Positions 1 through 5,692 of a stretch of DNA of 8,394 nt are shown here, in pieces. The stretch's first letter is position 1, and every line of letters begins with the position of its first letter. The DNA is from Syntrophomonadaceae bacterium. GTDB taxonomy: Bacteria; Bacillota; Syntrophomonadia; Syntrophomonadales; Syntrophomonadaceae. The position numbers and the translations under genes are program-made. The stretch is from positions 1 through 8,394 of the forward strand of contig JAQVWB010000059.1 of the NCBI GenBank assembly GCA_028698695.1. The letters run 5' to 3'. The notes under the pieces are model-generated. The model worked only from the letters and a program-made list of their open reading frames with translations, ran no database searches and was not told the origin of the DNA.

Positions 1-604
1 CTTCCCGAAACTGGAAGGAACCCGTCATGTTAACATGGCTCTGATTGCCAAACTTATTCCCAGTTACATGTTTATGTCGGCAGAATTCGAAGAAGTGGGC
101 AGAATTACTGACAATCGCGACGACACCTATATGTTTAATCAGGGTCGTACCAGAGGCTATGCCAAGACCAAATTCCATGATTATATGATTGCTTACAACA
201 GCCTTTCACATCTGCCTAATGTACAAGTATATATTGATCAGATCAACGCTTACAAGAACTATTTGCTGGTTTCCGGCCAGGATCTGGCCAGGCAGATGAT
301 GGACTTCGATTACCTGCTGGCAGTAGGCGAGCTGTTTACGATGGTAGCTTATGGACAGCTTATTATCGAAAGCGCCAAAATGGAAGGTGTCAGTGATGCG
401 GTTATGAATCAAATGTTTGATGTATTCGTCAGAGATTTCTCCATGTATGCCATGGAACTATATGGCAAACCTCTTAATACTGATGCCCAGGCAGAAGCCA
501 TTGAAAAAATGTTCAGACGCCCGGTCACCAATGAAGAAGAATTTGAAAAGGTGTTAAGAGAAGAAGTTTACAGTCTGGTCGACACTTACATTCAAAATCC
601 GTAA
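1..604 (+). CDS. Acyl-CoA dehydrogenase, C-terminal part (5' end outside window)
   Basis: The frame is open from the first bases of the window and ends in TAA at 602-604, so this is the last ~200 residues of a longer protein. It opens with FPKLEGTRHVNMAL, the turn carrying the EGT(x)HVN segment seen near the C-terminus of acyl-CoA dehydrogenases, where the Glu-Gly lies near the catalytic and FAD-binding region. It continues into an extended helical tail (HLPNVQVYIDQ, LFTMVAYGQLI, VRDFSMYAMELYGK) that I associate, from memory, with long-tailed FadE-type dehydrogenases. The enzyme would oxidise acyl-CoA to enoyl-CoA using FAD and pass electrons to an electron-transfer flavoprotein in the cytoplasm. 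The methionine at 35 is internal and is not the start. A hairpin terminator follows 25 nt after the stop. Substrate chain length cannot be told from this fragment. Confidence 0.85.
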   Translation, partial: FPKLEGTRHVNMALIAKLIPSYMFMSAEFEEVGRITDNRDDTYMFNQGRTRGYAKTKFHDYMIAYNSLSHLPNVQVYIDQINAYKNYLLVSGQDLARQMMDFDYLLAVGELFTMVAYGQLIIESAKMEGVSDAVMNQMFDVFVRDFSMYAMELYGKPLNTDAQAEAIEKMFRRPVTNEEEFEKVLREEVYSLVDTYIQNP

Positions 605-629
605 ACAGAACAAAACACCAACCATCATA

Positions 630-671
630 CCGGCTGTTTTTCTTCACGGAAAACAGCCGGTTCGTTTCATT
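630..671 (+). terminator. Rho-independent terminator after the acyl-CoA dehydrogenase
   Basis: A perfect 11-bp inverted repeat (CCGGCTGTTTT at 630-640, AAAACAGCCGG at 650-660) encloses a 9-nt loop. It is followed by a broken T-rich tail, TTCGTTTCATT. It lies 25 nt beyond the dehydrogenase stop and separates it from the aldolase gene. Confidence 0.75.
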
Positions 672-691
672 GCATCATAAGACGAAAATGT

Positions 692-710
692 TTTTGAATT
701 TATTTCAAAA
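692..710 (+). promoter_or_regulatory. Operator-like palindrome upstream of the class II aldolase gene
   Basis: TTTTGAA and TTCAAAA form a perfect 7-bp inverted repeat around a 5-nt AT spacer. It lies about 75 nt before the likely aldolase start and overlaps a weak possible -35 (TTTCAA at 703-708), which stands 16 nt from a possible -10 (GATAAT at 725-730). It resembles a repressor half-site pair. It looks like an ARG box but its centre is one base too short, so I assign no regulator. AT-rich DNA yields such palindromes by chance. Confidence 0.3.
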
Positions 711-768
711 GCATTTTTTTCTATGATAATATTATGTTTAAGAAGTATTGGAAGAAAATACAGGAAAG

Positions 769-774
769 AAGGAG
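769..774 (+). promoter_or_regulatory. Ribosome binding site that sets the aldolase start at TTG 783
   Basis: AAGGAG lies 8 nt upstream of an in-frame TTG at 783-785. The earlier in-frame ATG at 723 has only T-rich sequence before it, and starting there would place this site inside the gene, so TTG is preferred. Confidence 0.7.
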
Positions 775-782
775 CATCAAAA

Positions 783-1466
783 TTGAGTAAGTATCAGCCT
801 TACAAAGAATCAGTTTTACAATACAGCCAGCATTTATCGCACAAAGGATATACAGTTGGCACTGGCGGCAATATATCCATCCTGATTGAAGGGGAAAATG
901 CTGTGGCAATAACTCCAACCAGTATGGATTACTTTGGTATTCATGTCGATGACATCTGCATAGTTGACTTTGATATGAATGTCCTGGAGGGAAAATATAA
1001 GCCTTCCATTGAAACCGAAATGCATATAGAAATTTACAAACATCGGCGTGATGTTAATGCCATCATGCATACCCATCAAGTATATGCCAGCATATTTGCT
1101 TTAATCAACGAACCACTTCCAGCTCTTTTTGATGAAGTAACTTTTAATACCGGGCATATTATTGATGTTATCCCTTATGCCTTATCTGGCAGTCATCAGT
1201 TATCACAAAACACAGTAAACAAATTAAAAAACCGCTGTAACTGTTATATTATTCAAAACCACGGAGCACTAAGCCTGGGGATATCAATTGAAAATGCCTT
1301 TCGTAATGTAGAACTTTTGGAAAAGACTGCCCGCACCTATTATTATGCTCTTTCCAGTGGTCGTGCGGTCACCAAATTGCCCGACTCGGTTGCTTCCGGT
1401 TTATGTAAAATGCTCTATGAAAAACAGGACCAGGAAATAGCCCGAAAAAAAGCCAACCGACTATAA
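783..1466 (+). CDS. Class II aldolase/adducin family protein (sugar-phosphate aldolase or epimerase-like)
   Basis: A 227-residue cytoplasmic protein when started at TTG 783, which matches the usual size of fuculose-phosphate aldolase-type enzymes (about 210-230). An upstream ATG at 723 would add 20 unconserved basic residues. The family marks are in order: phosphate-binding TGGNIS at 27-32, TPTSMDY at 44-50, PSIETEMH with the expected catalytic Glu77, the zinc ligands His96 and His98 in MHTH, and the third zinc ligand His160 in QNHGAL. All catalytic metal residues are therefore present and the protein should be an active Zn-dependent lyase or epimerase. Candidate substrates are L-fuculose-1-phosphate, L-ribulose-5-phosphate or methylthioribulose-1-phosphate, which the sequence alone does not separate. 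No sugar kinase, isomerase or transporter is adjacent. It appears monocistronic, bracketed by terminators on both sides. Confidence 0.88.
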   Translation: MSKYQPYKESVLQYSQHLSHKGYTVGTGGNISILIEGENAVAITPTSMDYFGIHVDDICIVDFDMNVLEGKYKPSIETEMHIEIYKHRRDVNAIMHTHQVYASIFALINEPLPALFDEVTFNTGHIIDVIPYALSGSHQLSQNTVNKLKNRCNCYIIQNHGALSLGISIENAFRNVELLEKTARTYYYALSSGRAVTKLPDSVASGLCKMLYEKQDQEIARKKANRL

Positions 1467-1552
1467 TACGAGCTTCGGCATAGCAGATCTACATGGGCTT
1501 CTTTCGGTGCGCCTGAAACAGTATAATTGATTTTTAGTAAAAGCTGAAATCT

Positions 1553-1586
1553 AAAAAAAGGCGGTCTCACAAAACCGCCTTTTTTT
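1553..1586. terminator. Bidirectional Rho-independent terminator downstream of the aldolase
   Basis: An A7 run, GGCGGT, an 8-nt loop, ACCGCC and a T7 run give a perfect 13-bp hairpin with a U-tract in either direction. It lies 86 nt after the aldolase stop. On the minus strand it falls inside a small ORF that begins at 1636. Confidence 0.93.
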
Positions 1587-1740
1587 ACATTTTTATTGCA
1601 TTCGATGTGTTCAATCTTTTCCCTTCTATTGCCCATCTTTGTTACCTCCTAATTTTCATTTAGGAAGCCAACGCATTCTTATGTTATTTCCCATTAAATG
1701 TTACGCATACGTTTTTACCGCATACGCATACCGCGTACTC
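1587..1740. other. Non-coding junction with a minus-strand mini-ORF start and CGCATAC repeats
   Basis: There is no recognisable gene here. On the minus strand an ATG at 1636 is preceded, 7 nt away, by a perfect AGGAGGT (1644-1650). The frame begins MGNRREKIEHIECNKN and runs through the 1553-1586 terminator to a stop near 1415, inside the tail of the aldolase gene on the other strand. I do not call it as a gene, because the part beyond the terminator looks like shadow sequence. Further right, CGCATAC occurs at 1704, 1719 and 1725, with the variant CGCGTAC at 1732. I see no convincing promoter on either strand. Confidence 0.4.
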
Positions 1741-1794
1741 AAAAATAAAAAGAGCCTTGCGTATTTGTTTTTAAACATATCTTACAAAGCTCTT
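1741..1794 (-). terminator. Rho-independent terminator of the tRNA-Leu unit
   Basis: Read on the minus strand, AAGAGCTTTG (1794-1785) pairs with CAAGGCTCTT (1759-1750) over 10 bp, including one G-U pair, around a 25-nt loop. A T-rich run, TTTATTTTT (1749-1741), follows. It begins 14 nt beyond the tRNA CCA end and so should finish the tRNA transcript. Confidence 0.75.
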
Positions 1795-1808
1795 AATTTT
1801 GACGATTA

Positions 1809-1891
1809 TGGTGTCGGAGGGGGGACTTGAACCCCCACCCTTGCGGATACGCCCCTCAAACGTACGTGTCTGCCCGTTCCACCACTCCGAC
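1809..1891 (-). tRNA. tRNA-Leu, anticodon GAG
   Basis: The minus strand folds into a complete 83-nt class II tRNA. The acceptor arms GTCGGAG (1891-1885) and CTCCGAC (1819-1813) pair over 7 bp. There is a 3-bp D stem, an anticodon stem TACGT/GCGTA with one G-U pair, and the loop TTGAGGG with anticodon GAG at 1857-1855. A long variable arm around GCAA is typical of leucine tRNAs. The T stem is GGGGG/CCCCC with loop TTCAAGT. Discriminator A and the CCA end (1811-1809) are encoded. GAG reads CUC and CUU leucine codons. The gene has its own promoter and terminator. Confidence 0.97.
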
Positions 1892-1945
1892 ACAAATACT
1901 GGTTTTAGGATCAGAAAGACTATATCGCTTCCCAACCCATGCGTA

Positions 1946-1975
1946 ATTATACAACAGCATTTGTGGCGGTGTCAA
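1946..1975 (-). promoter_or_regulatory. Consensus sigma-A promoter of tRNA-Leu(GAG)
   Basis: On the minus strand a perfect -35 TTGACA (1975-1970) is followed after 18 bp by a perfect -10 TATAAT (1951-1946). Transcription would start near 1939, about 48 nt before the mature tRNA 5' end, leaving a leader to be removed by RNase P. The -35 box is 36 nt beyond the stop of the peptide-binding protein gene. Confidence 0.88.
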
Positions 1976-2011
1976 TCGTGACCGGCTCTACGGCCAACCA
2001 TTTTAAGTGAG

Positions 2012-3652
2012 TTATTTCCCGGATTTGGGCAGGGAGTTTTCTGCTTTACTGTCCAAAGAAGGTTTTAATAGCTCCAGCTTATACCAGTCTATCATTTCCA
2101 TACCGTTGACCTGCAGATTCTTAACCTCTTTACCAACTATTTTGGCAGCGCGTTTTTGAAACAGCCAGATAGCTGGTGCATCATCAACTATGAGAGCTTC
2201 CGCTTTATTCAGCAGTTCAATACGTTTTTGACTGTTGCCCGTCTGGCGGCGGGACTCATCAAGGATTTTATCCAGCTGGGGATTCTGATAACCACTATAA
2301 TTGGTAATACCTAATTGAGAGCTATGGTAGAGGCTGTATAAAAAGCTGTCCGCATCAGGATAGTCAGCCTGCCATCCTATTCTAAACAGACCCAGGCTAT
2401 TTTTAGCCAATTGCTTTTTATAATAATCCCATTCCATTTCCTGCAGCTCAACTTTAATACCAATCTCCTGCAGTTGCTGCGCAATCATTTCTGCTACCAT
2501 GCGGTGTCCTGCATCTTCGTTATAGTAAAGAGTAAATGGTTTTAACCCTTCCCCATCCGGGAAGCCGGCATCGGCCAGCAGGTCTTTGGCTTTTTGCCGA
2601 TCAAAACTGTATCCCCGCATTTGCTGGTTGTATCCAGGCAGTCCGGCAGGTATGGCTCCTTTAGCTGGTCGATAGCTTCCTTCAAAAACTTCCTCTATAA
2701 TGGCATGGCGATCAATGGCATAATTTAAGGCGCGCCGTAATTGGTAGTTATTATTCCAGGGTTGTTTATACAGATTAAACCCGATCGAATAGGTTTCCAG
2801 CAATATTCTTTCAATATATTGGTCCTTATATTGCGGATTCTTTTTCAGGTTTTTAGTTTCCTTTAGCGGTACCTTGTCCAGATAATCCAGCTTTCCATCT
2901 TTAAATTGCCGGAAGGCTTCATCTTCTTCAGGAATAATTTTTATTGCCAGAGCGGTTATCCCTGGTTTACCCCGATGATAATCATCGTTCCGAAGCATGG
3001 TAATGTTGCAGTTATCTTTATTGTCACTAATCCGATATGCTCCGGTTCCAGCCAGAGGTGATGTTTGCTGTTCATTATCATATACCCAGAATATTGGATT
3101 AGTAAGCATATAAATGAAAGCAGAATTCGGTTGGGAAAATTTTATTTTAACAGTATTATTGTCTGCAGCTATTATTCCTGAAATATCGGTCGTTTTACCT
3201 TCCAGTCGCTCTTTGCTGCCGGTAATAGATAGAAATAGACACACATTGGCCCAATCACGAGCGGTGGAAAAGTTTCTTTCCCATGCGGCTTTAACATCCT
3301 GGGCAGTGAGCTGCTTTCCATTATGAAATTTAATTCCTTTTTTTAAACTAAGAGTCAGGGTTTTGCCATCAGATGAATACTTCCAGTTTTTCAGCAACAG
3401 GGGTTTAAGGCTGCGGGTCTCTTCATCATAATAAACCAGACTCTCATACATAGCTGAAGCAATCAGGGTTTCCTCATGATTATCAAGCAATGCCGGTTCC
3501 AGTGAATCAATTTCACCGACCAGGCCAATGTTAATAGCCCGGGAGTCAAGGCTGGCAGCATATTCTACCTGATTTTGATGATAGATTAAAGCCGTTATTA
3601 TGATTACCAGTATAAGTGCCATGAATGCTATTCGTCGGGCTGTAATAAACAA
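2012..3652 (-). CDS. Extracellular solute-binding protein, family 5 (oligopeptide/dipeptide ABC transporter type)
   Basis: A 546-residue protein with the length and layout of the DppA/OppA family. The N-terminus has two arginines and a roughly 17-residue hydrophobic stretch (AFMALILVIIITALIY). The family 5 region follows from INIGLVGEIDSLEPALLDNH, through the typical LLKNWKYSSDGKTLTLSLKKGIKFHNGKQLTAQDV, GTGAYRIS, LRRALNYAIDR and GWQADYPDADSF segments. It would bind peptides or similar solutes outside the membrane. There is no lipobox cysteine, so it is either released by signal peptidase I or held by an uncleaved anchor, unlike most Gram-positive homologues. The start is TTG 3652 with AGGGGG 9 nt upstream; ATG 3622 lacks a ribosome site. 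No permease or ATPase genes are next to it, so it is an orphan. It lies 109 nt after the transglycosylase gene. A TATAAT (3696-3691) in that gap lacks a good -35. The ligand is unknown. Confidence 0.9.
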   Translation of the reverse strand: MFITARRIAFMALILVIIITALIYHQNQVEYAASLDSRAINIGLVGEIDSLEPALLDNHEETLIASAMYESLVYYDEETRSLKPLLLKNWKYSSDGKTLTLSLKKGIKFHNGKQLTAQDVKAAWERNFSTARDWANVCLFLSITGSKERLEGKTTDISGIIAADNNTVKIKFSQPNSAFIYMLTNPIFWVYDNEQQTSPLAGTGAYRISDNKDNCNITMLRNDDYHRGKPGITALAIKIIPEEDEAFRQFKDGKLDYLDKVPLKETKNLKKNPQYKDQYIERILLETYSIGFNLYKQPWNNNYQLRRALNYAIDRHAIIEEVFEGSYRPAKGAIPAGLPGYNQQMRGYSFDRQKAKDLLADAGFPDGEGLKPFTLYYNEDAGHRMVAEMIAQQLQEIGIKVELQEMEWDYYKKQLAKNSLGLFRIGWQADYPDADSFLYSLYHSSQLGITNYSGYQNPQLDKILDESRRQTGNSQKRIELLNKAEALIVDDAPAIWLFQKRAAKIVGKEVKNLQVNGMEMIDWYKLELLKPSLDSKAENSLPKSGK

Positions 3653-3761
3653 AATAAAATGCCCCCTTTTACACGTATTGTTCTGGGGACATTATATTAG
3701 TTGGTTTAGTATTTTATTCCGGCTTATGCATATTTTTACCATTTGCCAATGGTTAGAAACC

Positions 3762-4325
3762 TCATTCGTAAATCGCCTGATAGGCTTCATAATTTTTCAA
3801 CACATTGGCAACATATTCTCTGGTTTCATTAAATGGCATCTGGTCCAGGTTTTTGGAACTGCCATCCCAAACGTCCTGTTCCAGCCATTTGTTGACGGTA
3901 CCCCGTCCGGCATTGTACGCCGCAATTACAACCGGAGTTTCTCCATTAAACTCCTGCTCCAGATCAGCCAGATACCAACAGGCAAACTGGATATTAGTTT
4001 CAGGATCATGCAACTGTTCGATATCAAAATCGGTAATATTATGCTTACTGGCAATCCATGCAGCCGTTTCAGGCATTATCTGCATCAACCCTTTAGCCCC
4101 TGCCGAAGATTGGGCACCGGTCTGATATTTGCTTTCCGCCCTCATTATGGCAAACACCAGCCAGGGATCAATCTGACTTTCAGAAGCAGCAGTGAGAACT
4201 GTTTCCTGGTGTGGTTGTGGGTAAAATATGGTAATCCATTGGGGGAAAGTCAAAACCGCCACAAAAAAAAGCAGTATAGCTGACCATAACAAAATTGATA
4301 CGTGGTTTTTTGCCTTGACTCTCAC
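3762..4325 (-). CDS. Membrane-anchored lytic transglycosylase (SLT domain)
   Basis: A 187-residue protein. A hydrophobic anchor (VSILLWSAILLFFVAVLTF) near the N-terminus is followed by a single Slt70-type catalytic domain. Counting from the GTG start, the catalytic Glu64 sits in IMRAESKY. GLMQIMP (79-85) and AAYNAG (135-140) are the classic motifs, and ETREYVANVL closes the domain. Such enzymes cut the MurNAc-GlcNAc bond of peptidoglycan to give 1,6-anhydro ends, acting at the outer membrane face. I prefer GTG 4325 because GGGGG (4338-4334) lies 8 nt upstream. TTG 4340 would add five residues but has no ribosome site. It follows coaE by about 43 nt. A small SLT protein in this position is, from memory, common in Clostridia. 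Roles in growth, spore cortex or wall turnover are all possible. Confidence 0.9.
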   Translation of the reverse strand: MRVKAKNHVSILLWSAILLFFVAVLTFPQWITIFYPQPHQETVLTAASESQIDPWLVFAIMRAESKYQTGAQSSAGAKGLMQIMPETAAWIASKHNITDFDIEQLHDPETNIQFACWYLADLEQEFNGETPVVIAAYNAGRGTVNKWLEQDVWDGSSKNLDQMPFNETREYVANVLKNYEAYQAIYE

Positions 4326-4333
4326 ATCCAATA

Positions 4334-4338
4334 CCCCC
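4334..4338 (-). promoter_or_regulatory. Probable ribosome binding site of the transglycosylase gene
   Basis: GGGGG on the minus strand is 8 nt from GTG 4325. This favours that codon over TTG 4340, which overlaps the site. It resembles the G-rich AGGGGG found before the TTG start of the next gene downstream. Confidence 0.45.
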
Positions 4339-4367
4339 AACCATATAGGAACAGTTAATACATATAT

Positions 4368-4396
4368 ATTATAATTGCCCCAGAATAGTTTTGTAA
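4368..4396 (-). promoter_or_regulatory. Possible internal promoter for the transglycosylase gene
   Basis: A perfect -10 TATAAT (4373-4368) has a weak -35 TTACAA (4396-4391) exactly 17 bp upstream, at the very end of coaE. It could allow the surface-protein genes to be expressed apart from the polA cluster. The local DNA is AT-rich, so chance is a real alternative. Confidence 0.3.
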
Positions 4397-4971
4397 TATC
4401 TGGTGGCGGTCTCTATTGTTTCCTTCATTGTATTTCGGTTGTCGATAACGATATCTGCCCGCTTGGCTTTTTCGTCCAGATTCATCTGCGCATCAATTCG
4501 TTTAATGGAATCATCCCGGTCCAGATCTTCCCTTTTCATTAATCGCTCAATCTGGGTTTCCTCGTCTACCCATATTACCCATACCTCATCACATATTCTT
4601 TCCATATGAGTTTCATACAGCAATGGGACCTCAATAAAAACAACTGCATTCGGCTGATCAGCTTTGATGGTTTGCAGAATGTGTTTAAAATGTTCCATTA
4701 CCCGGGGATGGGTTATTTGATTAAGCTCCTGTAAGCTCTCCGGATCATCGAAAACGATACTCCCCAGTTTATCGCGGTTGATAGTCTGGTCCTCATGCAG
4801 TATTTCCACTCCGAACAAGGCCACAATATCTTCCCAGGCTGGTTTACCCGGTTCCACAATAGAGTGGGCAACTTCATCGGCATCGATTACAATGGCCCCC
4901 ATTTCCTGTAACGCCCTGGAAACTGTGCTCTTGCCACTTGCAATCCCACCTGTCAAACCGATGATTCTCAT
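4369..4971 (-). CDS. coaE: Dephospho-CoA kinase
   Basis: A 200-residue P-loop kinase, the normal length for CoaE. It phosphorylates the 3'-hydroxyl of the dephospho-CoA ribose with ATP, the last step of coenzyme A synthesis in the cytoplasm. The Walker A motif GGIASGKST is at 8-16. The conserved IDADEVAH with the catalytic Asp pair (30, 32) follows. ITHP is at 86-89, IEVPLLYE at 113-120, and the lid region with RIDAQMNLDEKAKRAD is at 158-172. The ATG start 4971 begins directly with MRIIGLTGG, as expected for the family. It lies 15 nt after ytaF, so the two are likely co-transcribed. The place beside mutM and polA matches the Firmicutes cluster. CoA supply fits an organism living by acyl-CoA oxidation, but the gene is universal. 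Confidence 0.97.
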   Translation of the reverse strand: MRIIGLTGGIASGKSTVSRALQEMGAIVIDADEVAHSIVEPGKPAWEDIVALFGVEILHEDQTINRDKLGSIVFDDPESLQELNQITHPRVMEHFKHILQTIKADQPNAVVFIEVPLLYETHMERICDEVWVIWVDEETQIERLMKREDLDRDDSIKRIDAQMNLDEKAKRADIVIDNRNTMKETIETATRYYKTILGQL

Positions 4972-4986
4972 AAATTATCACCGACT

Positions 4987-5616
4987 TTACATAATTTCTA
5001 ATACCCCAATTATAATAAATATACACCCTGATAATAAGGTTGAAACACTTTTCAACCTGTTACCCGGACAAATTTCGCCCAGATACATTCCGCTATAGAT
5101 TAATATAAATTTTAACATACCTACGCACAAGGCAGTAAAAAAAATATTAAAACCAGCCATAGCCATGCCTGCACCTGCACCCAGCGCATCCATAGCCAGT
5201 GCCAGACCTAAAAATATGGCTTCCTTAAGACTAATCTCCCCGGATAAATCCATATCAGCGCTGGCCGGTTCTTTGAGAATCTGTACTATAACCCCCAGCG
5301 GTTTCACATTAAAACTTAGCAGTTCCCCGTCTCCACCTAGACTGCCGATATGATCCCGCAGTGCCCCCAGTAAAAAATATCCGCCTATAATCATGAGCAA
5401 CATTGCTCCAATTTTCCGAGCCCAATCGGATGGAATAACCGCTGCCAATCCCTGACCACAGTACATGGAAATTGTTACTGCCAGGGCAGATGACAAAGCA
5501 ATCAGCAGCAGAGAACCCAGTGGAATTCGAATTTTTTTAACCCCATAAGCCAGACCGGCAATTAATCCATCTGCACTTACTGCCAGGGCAAATAACGGCA
5601 CAGCAAATAGCTCCAC
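4987..5616 (-). CDS. ytaF: Sporulation membrane protein YtaF (MntP-like fold)
   Basis: A 209-residue polytopic membrane protein, about six helices in two related halves. Each half carries a polar Asp motif: LAVSADGLIAGLAYG at 11-25 and LAMDALGAGAGMAMAG at 140-155. This is the pattern of the MntP/YtaF superfamily, whose MntP members export manganese. The central loop holds DMDLSGEISLKE (121-132), which fits an EF-hand-like metal loop. Its place between mutM and coaE is as I recall for B. subtilis ytaF, which supports the name. The actual transport function of YtaF is not established. The start is GTG 5616 with AGGAG (5630-5626) 9 nt upstream. That site is partly inside an 8-bp hairpin in the 76-nt gap after mutM. 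Confidence 0.9.
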   Translation of the reverse strand: MELFAVPLFALAVSADGLIAGLAYGVKKIRIPLGSLLLIALSSALAVTISMYCGQGLAAVIPSDWARKIGAMLLMIIGGYFLLGALRDHIGSLGGDGELLSFNVKPLGVIVQILKEPASADMDLSGEISLKEAIFLGLALAMDALGAGAGMAMAGFNIFFTALCVGMLKFILIYSGMYLGEICPGNRLKSVSTLLSGCIFIIIGVLEIM

Positions 5617-5625
5617 CTTAAGACA

Positions 5626-5664
5626 CTCCTATCCACGCAGTTATACCAATACTATATGGATAGG
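5626..5664 (-). promoter_or_regulatory. Leader hairpin overlapping the ytaF ribosome binding site
   Basis: On the minus strand CCTATCCA (5664-5657) and TGGATAGG (5635-5628) form a perfect 8-bp stem with a 21-nt loop. Its 3' arm contains the first three bases of the AGGAG ribosome site (5630-5626) of ytaF. Pairing could lower translation of ytaF relative to mutM. No T-run follows, so it is not a terminator. Confidence 0.4.
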
Positions 5665-5692
5665 GAAAATAAAGTGTTACTGATATTAGCCC

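Noticed and set aside
692..710. Reading the palindrome as an ArgR/AhrC ARG box
   Set aside because: The distance between GAA and TTC is 5 nt, while the ARG box needs 6, and the gene has no arginine link.
723..782. Upstream ATG start for the aldolase
   Set aside because: There is no ribosome site before 723, and the added residues are basic and unlike the family. TTG 783 has AAGGAG at 8 nt.
1502..1518. Small bulged hairpin TTTCGG/CCTGAAA after the aldolase stop
   Set aside because: It is a short bulged stem with no T-run; the strong terminator 35 nt further on explains transcription end.
1522..1527. Plus-strand TATAAT after the aldolase gene as a promoter of a small RNA
   Set aside because: There is no acceptable -35 at 16-18 bp, and a transcript would hit the terminator at 1553 almost at once.
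1799..1981. Plus-strand ORF of 60 residues beginning MTIMVSEGGLEPPP
   Set aside because: It is the antisense of the tRNA-Leu gene; the GGLEPPP string is a well-known false protein from tRNA complements.
3661..3690. Hairpin GTCCCC/GGGGGC possibly masking the ribosome site of the peptide-binding gene
   Set aside because: It has only six pairs including one G-U with an 18-nt loop, and a transcript from the nearby TATAAT would begin around its 5' arm; too weak to call.
3739..3754. Small inverted repeat ACCATT-N4-AATGGT in the gap after the transglycosylase gene
   Set aside because: The stem is only 6 bp and on the minus strand is followed by A residues, not T, so it is not a terminator for that gene.
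3600..4283. Plus-strand ORF of 227 residues
   Set aside because: It is a frame shadow lying across the transglycosylase gene and its flanks; it has no family motif, and the minus-strand frame carries clear SLT catalytic motifs.
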